The notes beneath the pieces are model-generated. The model did not search any database. It saw only the letters and a program-made list of their open reading frames with translations, and was not told the origin of the DNA. The position numbers and the translations under genes are program-made. A stretch of 64,000 bases of DNA. It comes from Tabrizicola_A aquatica (GTDB lineage Bacteria; Pseudomonadota; Alphaproteobacteria; Rhodobacterales; Rhodobacteraceae). The stretch is taken from the NCBI GenBank assembly GCA_965194375.1, contig CBDAEL010000007.1. One strand, 5' to 3'. Shown piece by piece: positions 9,039 through 17,939 of the stretch. The first letter of the stretch is position 1, and each line of letters starts with the position of its first letter.

Positions 9039-9929
9039 ATGACACGCGCCGCCAAGATCTCTGCCGCACTGACCGGAAAGGCCGATCTTTACGCCGCCCT
9101 GCGCGGGCTTGCGGCACAACTGCCAGACCTGTCGCTGACCGAGGTGCTGGCCGCAGCGCCAAAGCATGAGGCCGCACGGTTGCGTGGCGTGGATCAGGGG
9201 TTGCTGCGCGCGGTGATCCGGCGCGGCCAAGGTCTGCCTGCGGCGGCGATAGAACCAGCGCTGCGCCAGTATCTCACACAGGCCAAGGTATCGCCGCTTT
9301 TCCTGCCCGCCATCAGCGAAGGACCCAGCCTTGCCCTGCTGACGCGCGGTGAGCATCCCGACATGCCCGCCTTTTCTGACCGCACCTTTGACGCTTGGTT
9401 TGCTGCCAAGGGCGTGCCTTACGGTCTGGGCAGCTATGGCGAGAAACGCTCGGTTTATGCCACCGACCAATTCGCCGACAGCGCCAGCCCGGAACGGCGC
9501 ACCTATCACCTTGGGATTGATGTCTTTGCCCCAGCGATGACGCCGGTTTATGCCCCGCTGCCCGGCAAAGTGGCCTTTGTCACCTATAACGCCGATCCTT
9601 TGGACTACGGCCACACGCTCATTCTAGAACACGAGGCAGAGGATGTGACCTTCCACACGCTCTATGGCCATCTGGCCGAAACACTGCCGGGCCTGTGCAA
9701 GGTGGGCGATACCGTGGCGGTGGGTCAGTTGATTGCCCATCTGGGTGACTGGCACGAAAACGGCGGTTGGGCGGCGCATATCCATTTCCAGATCATGGCC
9801 GATATGCTGGAACAGACCGACGGAAACTTCTTTGGCGTCGGCCATGAAAGCCTTTGGGACGTCTGGCAATCCATCTGCCCAGACCCCAATTTGATCTTGC
9901 GCTTGGCGCCTGAACGGTTTCGGGTCTGA
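9039..9929 (+). CDS. M23 family peptidase
   Basis: A 296-residue protein with a C-terminal M23 (LytM) zinc peptidase domain. The metal ligands are visible as YHLGIDVFAP (His and Asp, residues about 155-160) and AAHIHFQ (the H-x-H pair, about 245-250), with YGHLAE between. The first about 115 residues are helical and do not resemble a signal peptide, so it is probably cytoplasmic or exported unconventionally. M23 domains cleave glycine or cross-link peptides in peptidoglycan. Similar M23 modules occur inside fusions of an aminoglycoside-phosphotransferase-like kinase with a class III aminotransferase, so a non-wall role is possible. Start chosen at the ATG with GGGAGA upstream. Confidence 0.82.
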   Translation: MTRAAKISAALTGKADLYAALRGLAAQLPDLSLTEVLAAAPKHEAARLRGVDQGLLRAVIRRGQGLPAAAIEPALRQYLTQAKVSPLFLPAISEGPSLALLTRGEHPDMPAFSDRTFDAWFAAKGVPYGLGSYGEKRSVYATDQFADSASPERRTYHLGIDVFAPAMTPVYAPLPGKVAFVTYNADPLDYGHTLILEHEAEDVTFHTLYGHLAETLPGLCKVGDTVAVGQLIAHLGDWHENGGWAAHIHFQIMADMLEQTDGNFFGVGHESLWDVWQSICPDPNLILRLAPERFRV

Positions 9930-10073
9930 CGTCCATGACAGGCGGCAAGTTCGTTTCCGCGCCATGAACGATCCGCGCAATTACCCCGGATAGAACGCAC
10001 CCGCGCCCCGTTCCTGCCCGATTTCGAGGTCAATAACAGTCCATCTGCCCACTCTGCTCGCTTGGGGAAACAA

Positions 10074-10979
10074 ATGGACCGACTGACTGAAATGGAAGCC
10101 TTTGCCACGGTCGTAGACCAAGGCGGCTTCACCGACGCCGCCAAAAAGATGGGGATTTCGAAATCTGCCGTTTCGAAACACGTCTCGGCGCTGGAGGCCC
10201 GCCTTGGCGCGCGCCTCTTGAACCGCACCACCCGCCGCGTCTCACCGACCGAGATCGGCCTTGCCTATTACGACCGCGCCCGCCGCGTGCTGAACGACGC
10301 GGGCGAGGCCGACGCGCTGGTCACTTCGATGCAATCCGCGCCTTCGGGCCTTTTGCGCGTCTCGGTGGCCACTGATTTCGGCGTAAACCTTTTGTCCCCC
10401 ATTCTGGGCGACTTCCTGCTGGAATACCCCGATATCACTGTCAACATGGTGCTGAACAACCGCTATGTGGAACTGATCTCGGAGGGTTTCGATCTGGCCA
10501 TTCGGGTTGGAGAGCTGGAGGACAGCTCGCTGCGCGCCCGCAAGCTGACCGAAACCACCCGCCGCATGATCGCCTCGCCGTCCTATTTCCATAAATATGG
10601 TCGGCCGTTGAAGATTGACGATCTGAACGATCACAAGCTGCTGCATTATTCCAATCAGGCCAACGGCAACGTCTGGAAGCTGACCGCACCTTCAGGCGAA
10701 AAGCGTCAGGTCCGCACGGCTGGCTGGCTCACGGTCAACGACGGCCAATCGCTTTTGAACGCGGCTGTGTCCGGCCTCGGCATCGCCTATCTGCCCTCGT
10801 TCCTTTATGCCGATGCGATGAAAGACGGTCTGGTGGAGGAGGCTATTCCGGGCCTTCCGGTTGAAACCCTTGGCATCTATGCGGTTTACCCGCCGGGCCG
10901 CTTTACCCAGCCCAAAGTTCGCGCCTTCATCGACTTTCTGGCGCGCCGTTACATCGACAAAGGCCCTGACCTGTGGTGA
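10074..10979 (+). CDS. LysR family transcriptional regulator
   Basis: A 301-residue LysR-type regulator. The N-terminal winged helix (residues 1-60) reads MEAFATVVDQGGFTDAAKKM then ISKSAVSKHVSALEARLGAR, followed by the periplasmic-binding-protein-like effector domain from about residue 90 (GLLRVSVATDFGVNLLSPIL). It resembles the large group of DsdC/AaeR-like LysR proteins (NRTTRRVSPTEIG). The start is the ATG behind GGGGAAACAA; a TTG four codons earlier is less likely. There is no adjacent divergent gene to suggest a target: the downstream gene is convergent. Confidence 0.88.
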   Translation: MDRLTEMEAFATVVDQGGFTDAAKKMGISKSAVSKHVSALEARLGARLLNRTTRRVSPTEIGLAYYDRARRVLNDAGEADALVTSMQSAPSGLLRVSVATDFGVNLLSPILGDFLLEYPDITVNMVLNNRYVELISEGFDLAIRVGELEDSSLRARKLTETTRRMIASPSYFHKYGRPLKIDDLNDHKLLHYSNQANGNVWKLTAPSGEKRQVRTAGWLTVNDGQSLLNAAVSGLGIAYLPSFLYADAMKDGLVEEAIPGLPVETLGIYAVYPPGRFTQPKVRAFIDFLARRYIDKGPDLW

Positions 10980-11011
10980 CGGCCTAACCCCGCCCCACAA
11001 TGGCGCCATTC

Positions 11012-12031
11012 TTAACGCTCAAGCAGTTCGGTCGAGGTCACCATGACCTCGACCCTTCTGTTTTGGCGCCGACCTTCTTCGGTCAGGTTGGTGACACGGG
11101 GGGCCAGCGGGCCGATGCCCTCTACCTGCACCTGATCTGGCACAACCCCTTGGATCGACAGCAAGGCCTGCCGCACACTTTCAGCGCGCAACCGCGACAG
11201 ACGGAGGTTTGCCTCAAATCCCCCCGATGCGTCGGTATGCCCGACAAGCATAACCTTTCGGCGCGGATCAGTAGCCAGCCAGCCAGCAAGTTGCACCACC
11301 GATTCATATTGCCCGGTTGAAAGACTGGATGAACCGGGTTCAAAGACAAGATCAGCCATCACCATCGAGAGGCCAGACTCAAGACCCGCGATCAGCGAAG
11401 GCGCGGCCATCGGCGTCGCCGTCTCACCAAGATCGGTGACAAGTTTTGGTGGATCACCCGCAACAAGCGGCGTCGTAACCTCTGGAGTGGTCAACCTCCC
11501 TGCGTCACGCGCCACTCGCATGACTTGCACGAACCCGATCTGACCCGCGCGGCTGACCAACACGGCCAAGTCCTCTGCCGCGCCGCGCCGGGCGGACAGA
11601 TATCGAAAATCGCTAAGATTCACATGCATGTCAGGCTCGGGTAGCACATCAAGGCCATAGCGAAAATCAAACCCGCCACAAACCTCGGTCTCGCAGTCAA
11701 AGATCACCGCAAAGCCCGCTGTGGCCAATTGCTCTTGCAGGATCTGCATCAATTCCAGCGTCGAGCCATTCTCTAGGGGCACCCGATAGGCCGTGATTTC
11801 CACCGCGCCCTCAACCCGCTCAGTCGGCAAGGTTCCATTTGCATAAGGCCCAATCGGCAATTGCAGCGATGACATCGCTTCGGCACGACCGGCGGTCGTT
11901 TCGGTCAAGGGGGGAAAGGCCAAATCAAGCGCTCGTGCCTGCGGCGCGAGGCCCCAAAGCGCCAGCGTTGCACAGACCACCCCAACCCGGGTAGGCGACC
12001 CTGTCAGCCCGTCAAGAAACGCCATTATCAT
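11012..12031 (-). CDS. OmpA family protein
   Basis: A 339-residue envelope protein. After a hydrophobic N-terminal stretch (signal-peptide-like, ending LAPQARA) there is an unrecognised middle region of about 190 residues. The C-terminal OmpA-like peptidoglycan-binding domain (about 225-335) contains ADLVFEPGSSSLSTGQ, VMLVGHTDASGG, NLRLSRLRAESVRQAL and EEGRRQNRRVEVMV, including the Asp and Arg that hold diaminopimelate. It should tether the outer membrane or a periplasmic complex to the wall. It follows the GNAT gene after 19 bp and has a good AAGGG ribosome site before ATG ATA ATG. Last gene of a three-gene minus-strand operon. Confidence 0.82.
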   Translation of the reverse strand: MIMAFLDGLTGSPTRVGVVCATLALWGLAPQARALDLAFPPLTETTAGRAEAMSSLQLPIGPYANGTLPTERVEGAVEITAYRVPLENGSTLELMQILQEQLATAGFAVIFDCETEVCGGFDFRYGLDVLPEPDMHVNLSDFRYLSARRGAAEDLAVLVSRAGQIGFVQVMRVARDAGRLTTPEVTTPLVAGDPPKLVTDLGETATPMAAPSLIAGLESGLSMVMADLVFEPGSSSLSTGQYESVVQLAGWLATDPRRKVMLVGHTDASGGFEANLRLSRLRAESVRQALLSIQGVVPDQVQVEGIGPLAPRVTNLTEEGRRQNRRVEVMVTSTELLER

Positions 12032-12050
12032 GCAGAGCCCTTGGAAGAGG

Positions 12051-12758
12051 CTATCGTTGCCGGTAGTGATAGCGCCCAACTGGCCTCATGCCCATCCGCG
12101 CATAAAGTGCGCGGGCCGGGCCATTGGCTTCGGTCACCACCAAGCCAAGAGTATCAGCCCCTTGCGCCCCGGCCCATCCCGCCGCCGCGCGCAGCATATC
12201 CTGCGCGGAACCTTGCCGACGCAGGGCAGGCACGACCTCCAGCGCATGCAGCATAGCCTGCCGCCCATGACAGGCGATAAAGGCCACGCCAGAGGCACGA
12301 TCATTGGCCCGCCCGAGGATCACCGCTTTGGCCCCGTCAACCCGCTCCATCACCGCAAGCCGCGCCGGGCCGATCCCGGCATCAGCCCAGATCTGCCGCG
12401 CAATCTGCATCGGCGGCCAATGGGGAAAGGTGGTCATCCGGCGAGGACCCTCGCCGATTAGGTCCGCCACGGGCGCTTCATAGGCGATGACGGGATCAAC
12501 CACCCGATAACCACGCGCCACCAAGGCCTCATCCAGCGCGCCATCCCCTGCCCGGATCAAGAACAATGGATCCACGCCCATTTCGGCCTCGGCCAGGGTC
12601 AGATCCTCTTGCTGCCAAGGGCCTTCGACCGTTGCCGCCGAAACCCGCTTGCCCCCACCTTTTCCCTCACGCAAGAGGAACGGGCCGCAGGGATGACACG
12701 CGGCAGGGGGCCAAGTGGCCTCCATCACTTCGGCGAGGGTTTGCGGATCCATGCTCAT
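12051..12758 (-). CDS. GNAT family N-acetyltransferase
   Basis: A 235-residue acetyltransferase. The C-terminal GNAT fold shows the acetyl-CoA pyrophosphate-binding loop VVPALRRQGSAQDMLRAAAG (R/Q-x-x-G-x-A type) and the final beta-bulge motif VTEANGPARALYARMGM. The first about 115 residues are a divergent, possibly non-catalytic GNAT-like half. The substrate cannot be predicted. It overlaps the end of the upstream cinA-like gene by ATGA, which indicates translational coupling. Confidence 0.82.
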   Translation of the reverse strand: MSMDPQTLAEVMEATWPPAACHPCGPFLLREGKGGGKRVSAATVEGPWQQEDLTLAEAEMGVDPLFLIRAGDGALDEALVARGYRVVDPVIAYEAPVADLIGEGPRRMTTFPHWPPMQIARQIWADAGIGPARLAVMERVDGAKAVILGRANDRASGVAFIACHGRQAMLHALEVVPALRRQGSAQDMLRAAAGWAGAQGADTLGLVVTEANGPARALYARMGMRPVGRYHYRQR

Positions 12759-13474
12759 CCGAACAACGCGCAGAGCCGGGTCATTGCCTGATCCAGCCGC
12801 CCCGGATCGGTGCCCCGGATCACCAAATTGGTGCCGTAAACCCCATTGGTGTTGAACGGATAGCTGCCCATCTGCAAATCGGGGAATTCGCCCGCCAAGG
12901 CCCCGAAGTCGGCGGCAATCTCGCCCTCACCCCGGTTCACCCGCAAAGACTGGCTCAGAAGCGGTGCCCCGCCGGTAAGCTTGGGCAGAACACTTGCCAC
13001 CATGGCCTGAAAGATCGACGGCACGCCGGCCATGACATGGACATTGCCCAAGGTGAAGCCGGGTGCTGTGGAGATCGGATTTTCGATCAACACCGCCCCA
13101 TCGGGAATGCGTGCCATACGTTGACGCGCCTCGTTGAAGGGCAGCCCCTGCCGCTCATAATGCGCGCCCAAAAGGGCCATGGCGTCGGCTCGGTGGGTGA
13201 TCGGCGCGCCAAAGGCCGCCGCAATCGCATCGGCGGTGATGTCATCATGGGTGGGACCGATGCCACCGCTGGTGAACACATTGTCATAAGCCGCGCGCAG
13301 GGCATTCACCGCAGCAACGATTGCTTCATGTTCATCGGCCACCACCCGGACTTCGGCCAACCGGATCCCGATCCGCGTCAGTTCGCCGGCCAGATAATGC
13401 ATATTGCTGTCACGGGTCCGACCGGACAGGATTTCGTCGCCGATGACCAGCATCGCAGCGGTGGGGTTGGACAT
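12755..13474 (-). CDS. CinA-like molybdopterin-binding domain protein
   Basis: A 239-residue protein consisting of the MoCF/CinA N-terminal domain only: AMLVIGDEILSGRTRDSN at the N-terminus and FTSGGIGPTHDDITADAIAA at about 90, both diagnostic, then NPISTAPGF and MAGVPSIFQAM. Full-length CinA carries a C-terminal NMN amidohydrolase domain; it is absent here, which is the common alphaproteobacterial short form. CinA-type proteins hydrolyse ADP-ribose or related pyridine-nucleotide compounds. AAGGAGG precedes the ATG. First gene of the operon with the GNAT and OmpA-like genes. Confidence 0.88.
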   Translation of the reverse strand: MSNPTAAMLVIGDEILSGRTRDSNMHYLAGELTRIGIRLAEVRVVADEHEAIVAAVNALRAAYDNVFTSGGIGPTHDDITADAIAAAFGAPITHRADAMALLGAHYERQGLPFNEARQRMARIPDGAVLIENPISTAPGFTLGNVHVMAGVPSIFQAMVASVLPKLTGGAPLLSQSLRVNRGEGEIAADFGALAGEFPDLQMGSYPFNTNGVYGTNLVIRGTDPGRLDQAMTRLCALFG

Positions 13475-13586
13475 GACGCGCCTCCTTGGCTTTCCTCAGG
13501 GTATAGCCCTGCGCCGGGGCAAGGCAAACCCCTCTGGCCAAGAACCGACGCTTGGCCTATCTAGGCGCAGAACCGGAGAAAGACTG

Positions 13587-14393
13587 ATGGACGACACCCG
13601 TGGCCGCGTGACCAAAGACGGCATCCGTATCTATGAGGACGCGGATTTTGCCGGCATGCGCACAGCCGGTCGGGTGGCCGCTGAAATTCTCGACATGATG
13701 GGCCCGATGGTGGAACCCGGTGTCAGCACGGCCGCGCTAGATGACTTCATCCGGGAAGAGATCGTGCGGCGTGGCGTGGTGTCGGCCACCATCGGTTACA
13801 AAGGTTACCAGCACGCGAGCTGTATTTCGGTCAACCACGTGGTCTGCCATGGCATTCCGGGGGGCAAAGTGCTGGCCGATGGTGACATTCTGAACATCGA
13901 TGTCACAGTCATCGTGGATGGCTGGTTCGGGGACACCAGCCGCATGTATGTGGCCGGCACCGCCCCGCGAAAAGCCGAACGCCTGATCGAAGTGACCCAC
14001 GAATCCCTGATGCGCGGGATTGCGGCCGTGAAGCCCGGGAACACCTTCGGCGACATCGGGTATGCCATTCAGGCCTATGTCGAAGCCAACCGCATGTCGG
14101 TTGTGCGCGATTTCTGCGGCCACGGCCTTGGCCGAGTGTTCCACGCGCCGCCGAATGTCCTGCACTATGGCCGCCCCGGCAAGGGTGCGGTGCTGGAAGA
14201 GGGCATGTTCTTCACCATCGAACCCATGGTGAACCTCGGCCGCCCAGAAACCAAGACGCTGGCCGATGACTGGACGGCGGTCACCCGCGACAAGTCGCTC
14301 TCGGCGCAGTTCGAACATTCCATCGGCGTGACCGCGACAGGCTGCGAGATCTTCACGCTCTCGCCGGCAGGTAGATTCTTCCACACCCGCTGA
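13587..14393 (+). CDS. map: methionine aminopeptidase, type I
   Basis: Removes N-terminal Met from nascent proteins. The 268-residue protein has the five metal ligands of MetAP: DILNIDVTVIVDGWFGDTSR (both Asp), FCGHGLGRVFHAPP (His), MFFTIEPMVNL (Glu) and SAQFEHSIGVT (Glu), and the substrate His in HVVCHGIPG. Length is typical of type Ia enzymes. The start follows GGAGAAAG by 5 nt; the ATG lies about 110 bp after the divergent cinA-like gene. Downstream is an inverted repeat that may serve as terminator. Confidence 0.95.
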   Translation: MDDTRGRVTKDGIRIYEDADFAGMRTAGRVAAEILDMMGPMVEPGVSTAALDDFIREEIVRRGVVSATIGYKGYQHASCISVNHVVCHGIPGGKVLADGDILNIDVTVIVDGWFGDTSRMYVAGTAPRKAERLIEVTHESLMRGIAAVKPGNTFGDIGYAIQAYVEANRMSVVRDFCGHGLGRVFHAPPNVLHYGRPGKGAVLEEGMFFTIEPMVNLGRPETKTLADDWTAVTRDKSLSAQFEHSIGVTATGCEIFTLSPAGRFFHTR

Positions 14394-14436
14394 AGCGCCC
14401 AAAGCAGGCGCGTCGAGTCGTTCCGGCGCTCTTTGC

Positions 14437-14521
14437 TTTCATCTTGGTCTAAATACTCCCCGCGGAGCGTTCGGCATCGGCCATAGGAGCCTCCGGCGGG
14501 AGTATTTTTGCCAAGATGAAA
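14437..14521. repeat. inverted pair of a dispersed intergenic repeat; possible bidirectional terminator
   Basis: The arm TTTCATCTTGG...ATACTCCC (14437-14460) is the reverse complement of GGGAGTAT...CCAAGATGAAA (14498-14521), enclosing a 37-nt loop. The stem has 11 plus 8 paired bases with a small internal mismatch. It separates the convergent map and dnaE2 genes. The same roughly 22-nt element recurs singly at 17898-17921 and 40404-40426, so this is a repeat family rather than only a hairpin. Confidence 0.75.
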
Positions 14522-14549
14522 TTATGGGCCGTCTGGTGTTTTGAGGGGG

Positions 14550-17500
14550 TCAGTGAAAATCGCGGCTGGGAAACAGCGCCTTGGCTTGGTCGCGGGGGTG
14601 GTATTTGCGCGGGGCGACGGCGCGGCGGGTTTCGTCGGCGCGGCCTTCGGTGGGGTCGATGAGATGGCTTCGGCCAAGGCTCGACAGGAGGGGGGAGATG
14701 TCTTCGACCTGTTCAGCGATCAGGTGGGTGATGGGGCCGTCGTGTTCGATACGTCCGGTGACCCGCAAAAGGCGGCCCGCGATCACGGCGCGGCGGAAGG
14801 TCTCGTAGATACGCGTCCAGACCACCACGTTGGACACCCCGGTTTCATCCTCAAGCGTCAGGAAGATCACGCCCGAGGCAGTGCCCGGGCGTTGGCGGGT
14901 GATGACCAGCCCGGCGACGCTGATGCGGCCTTTGGCGGTGGGCAGGCGGTCATGTGGGGTCAGGCCGGGCAGGCGGGGGCGCAACAGTTCCATCGGATGG
15001 CCACGCAGCGACAGGCGCAGCGAAAGGTAGTCTTCGATCATTTCCTGCCCAAGGGTCATGCCGGGCAGGGTGACTGTCGGTTCCACCCCGCCCTCGCCAT
15101 CCGCGCCAAACAGGGGCAGAGGAGCAGGCCCACGCAGTGCCTTGGCGGCCCAGAGTGCTTCGCGCCGTGTTAGGCCAAGCGGCGTGAAGGCATCGGCTTC
15201 GGCCAGACGTTCCAGAACATCAGGGCCAACACCAGCCCGGCGCCACAGGCTTTCAACATCCGGGTAGCCATTGCCGCGCGCCGCCACGATCCAGTCGGCA
15301 TCTTCCGCCTTGAGGCCCTTGATCTGGCGAAAGCCCAAGCGCAGGGCAAGCTGGCCATCGGGGCGGGGTTCCAGCGTACAATCCCATGCCGAATGGTCCA
15401 CCGAGATCGGTCGCACCTCGACCCCGCGCTCACGGGCATCGCGCACCAGTTGGGCGGGGGCATAAAAGCCCATGGATTGCGAGTTCAAAAGCGCACAGGT
15501 GAAGGCCGCCTGATGATGGCGTTTCAGCCAAGCCGAGATATAGACCAACCGGGCAAAGCTGGCCGCGTGGCTTTCGGGAAAGCCATAGCTGCCGAACCCC
15601 TCGATCTGGGCAAAGCAGCGCGCGGCAAAATCGGCCTGATAGCCGCGTTCAAGCATGCCCGAGATGAACCGATCGCGAAAGCCACCGATGGTACCCATGC
15701 GTTTGAAGGTGGCCAAGGACCGCCGCAGCCGGTCTGCCTCGGCCGGGGTAAAGCCTGCGGCCACCACGGCGATCTGCATGGCCTGTTCTTGGAACAAGGG
15801 CACGCCATAGGTGCGGCCCAAGACCTCCATCATGGCGGGGCCCAGATCTTCTACCGGTTCCTTACCCTGACGGCGATTGATGAAGGGATGCACCATGCCG
15901 CCCTGAATGGGGCCGGGCCGGACAATGGCAACCTCGCAGACCAGATCGTAAAATTCTCTCGGCCGCATGCGGGGCAGAAAGTTAAGTTGCGCCCGGCTTT
16001 CCACCTGAAAGACCCCAATCGCATCGGCACGGCACAGCATGTCATAGACCTGCGGATCCTCGGCTGGGACATTGGCGAGCGTCAGACCAAGGCCGCGATG
16101 CTGCGCCAAAAGGTCAAACGCCTTGCGGATGCAGGTCAGCATCCCCAGCGCGAGGATATCCACCTTGAGAAGCCCCAGCGCGTCGATGTCGTCCTTGTCC
16201 CATTCGATGATAGTGCGATCCTCCATCGCGGCGTTCTCGATGGGGCAAAGCTCATCCAGCCGCCCTTGGGTGATGACAAAGCCGCCGACATGTTGCGACA
16301 GGTGGCGGGGAAAGCCGATGATGTCGCCGATCAACTGCAAGGCCAGCATCACGCGGCGGTCGGCAGGATCAAGCCCCGCGTCACGGACCCGATCTGCCGA
16401 GGGGGCAGAAGAGGACCAGCCCCAGATCTGCCCTGCCAGACGCGCGATCACGTCTTGGCTGAGGCCCATCGCCTTGCCCACCTCGCGGATGGCGGCGCGG
16501 CTGCGGAAGTGGATAACCACCGCCGTCAGCCCCGCGCGGTCGCGGCCATAGCGGTCATAGATCCACTGGATCACCTCTTCGCGCCGTTCATGTTCGAAAT
16601 CGACGTCAATATCAGGCGGCTCGCCGCGTTCTTTACTGATGAAGCGTTCGAAGATCAGAGTGATGCTTTCAGGCGGCACCTCGGTGATCCCCAGAAGATA
16701 GCAGACCACCGAATTCGCCGCCGAGCCGCGCCCTTGGCACAGGATGCCTTTGGATCGGGCGAATTGCACGATGTCATGCACGGTGAGGAAATAAGGGGCA
16801 TAGTCCACCTCGCGGATCAGGGTCAGTTCCTTGTCGACGCGGGCGATGATCTTGGGCGGGGCACCTTGGGGATAGCGCCACAACAGGCCCTCACGCGTCA
16901 GCCGTTCTAGCCGGGATTGAGCCGGTTCGCCGTTCTGCGCCTCATCGGGGTATTGATAGCGCAGCTCGTCCAAGCTGAAACTGCAGCGGGTGGCGATATC
17001 AATCGTGCGGCGCAGCGCGGCGGGGTAGCGGTGAAAGAGCCGCGCCATTTCTGCGCCCGATTTCAGACGACGCTCGCCATTGGGCAGGCGGTGCGGGCCG
17101 ATTTCATCAATGGTGATGCCAAGGCGAAGGCAGGTCAGCACATCGGCCAAGGGGCGGCGGGCGGCGCGGTGCATCAGCACATCGCCCACCGCCACCATGG
17201 GCAAGCCGGTGGTCTGGCAGATCTGAGCCAGCGCATCCAGCCGGGGCTGATCGCGCCCATCATAGCGCGGGGCGGCGCCCAGATGGGCAAAACCCGGAAA
17301 GCGACGGGCGATCTGCATCAGATCAGCCTTGGGGGATGGGGCCGACAGCGGATCAGGCGGCAGGGCGATCAGCACCATGCCCTGCCCCCAATCCAGAAGA
17401 TCGGCACGGGTCAGGTGACATTCGCCCTTGGGCGCACGGCGTTTGCCCAAGGACAAAAGCCGCGTCAGCCGGGAATAGGCGGCCATGTCGGTGGGCAGCG

Positions 17501-17939
17501 CCAACCAATCCACGGCGCTATCGGTCAGCACCAGCCGCGCGCCGATGATGAGGCGTGGCAAGGATTGCACCATGGGCACCGGAGTTTCGGGGGCATGGGC
17601 TTGTCGGCTGGAGGGATCGGTGCGCGCTTGCGAGCGGATGGCTGCACCATGCTCGGCAGGCTCCTCGCCCAAGCGGCGCAATTCCTTGAGCGCCGAATGG
17701 GCCCGCACCACCCCGGCCAGCGAATTGCGGTCGGTGATGGCGATGGCGGCAAGGCCCAGTTCGGCGGCGCGGGTGACCAGTTCCTCGGGGTGGGAGGCCC
17801 CGGTGAGGAAGGTGAAATTGGAGGTCACGCAAAGCTCGGCATAAGGGGGGGCGTTGCCCCCGTCGCGACCCCGATCAGATCGGGGCCGCGCCTCCCCCAG
17901 AGTATTTGGGCCAAGATGAAAATGGGGGGGCGGTGTCAT
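14550..17939 (-). CDS. dnaE2: error-prone DNA polymerase DnaE2
   Basis: The catalytic subunit of the ImuA-ImuB-DnaE2 mutasome, which replicates past DNA damage after SOS induction. The 1129-residue C-family polymerase has an N-terminal PHP domain (YAELCVTSNFTFLTGASHPE), the palm with GRGSAANSVVCYLLGIT and the catalytic aspartates in PDIDVDFEHERREEV, the tau/helix-hairpin region, and a C-terminal OB fold (ISVAGLVITRQRPGTASGVI). It starts with an ATG overlapping the imuB stop as ATGA. Residues about 7-14 (HFHLGPNT) are encoded by a copy of the dispersed repeat at 17898-17921, giving an unusual N-terminal extension of about 30 residues before the conserved PHP start. Confidence 0.95.
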   Translation of the reverse strand: MTPPPHFHLGPNTLGEARPRSDRGRDGGNAPPYAELCVTSNFTFLTGASHPEELVTRAAELGLAAIAITDRNSLAGVVRAHSALKELRRLGEEPAEHGAAIRSQARTDPSSRQAHAPETPVPMVQSLPRLIIGARLVLTDSAVDWLALPTDMAAYSRLTRLLSLGKRRAPKGECHLTRADLLDWGQGMVLIALPPDPLSAPSPKADLMQIARRFPGFAHLGAAPRYDGRDQPRLDALAQICQTTGLPMVAVGDVLMHRAARRPLADVLTCLRLGITIDEIGPHRLPNGERRLKSGAEMARLFHRYPAALRRTIDIATRCSFSLDELRYQYPDEAQNGEPAQSRLERLTREGLLWRYPQGAPPKIIARVDKELTLIREVDYAPYFLTVHDIVQFARSKGILCQGRGSAANSVVCYLLGITEVPPESITLIFERFISKERGEPPDIDVDFEHERREEVIQWIYDRYGRDRAGLTAVVIHFRSRAAIREVGKAMGLSQDVIARLAGQIWGWSSSAPSADRVRDAGLDPADRRVMLALQLIGDIIGFPRHLSQHVGGFVITQGRLDELCPIENAAMEDRTIIEWDKDDIDALGLLKVDILALGMLTCIRKAFDLLAQHRGLGLTLANVPAEDPQVYDMLCRADAIGVFQVESRAQLNFLPRMRPREFYDLVCEVAIVRPGPIQGGMVHPFINRRQGKEPVEDLGPAMMEVLGRTYGVPLFQEQAMQIAVVAAGFTPAEADRLRRSLATFKRMGTIGGFRDRFISGMLERGYQADFAARCFAQIEGFGSYGFPESHAASFARLVYISAWLKRHHQAAFTCALLNSQSMGFYAPAQLVRDARERGVEVRPISVDHSAWDCTLEPRPDGQLALRLGFRQIKGLKAEDADWIVAARGNGYPDVESLWRRAGVGPDVLERLAEADAFTPLGLTRREALWAAKALRGPAPLPLFGADGEGGVEPTVTLPGMTLGQEMIEDYLSLRLSLRGHPMELLRPRLPGLTPHDRLPTAKGRISVAGLVITRQRPGTASGVIFLTLEDETGVSNVVVWTRIYETFRRAVIAGRLLRVTGRIEHDGPITHLIAEQVEDISPLLSSLGRSHLIDPTEGRADETRRAVAPRKYHPRDQAKALFPSRDFH
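17891..17922. repeat. dispersed intergenic repeat inside dnaE2 5' end
   Basis: Contains AGTATTTGGGCCAAGATGAA, the same element seen at 14498-14521 and 40404-40426. Here it lies within the first codons of dnaE2, between the imuB stop and the conserved PHP domain, and it is read in frame on the minus strand. It is flanked by G/C-rich inverted stretches, as repeats of this kind often are. Confidence 0.7.
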
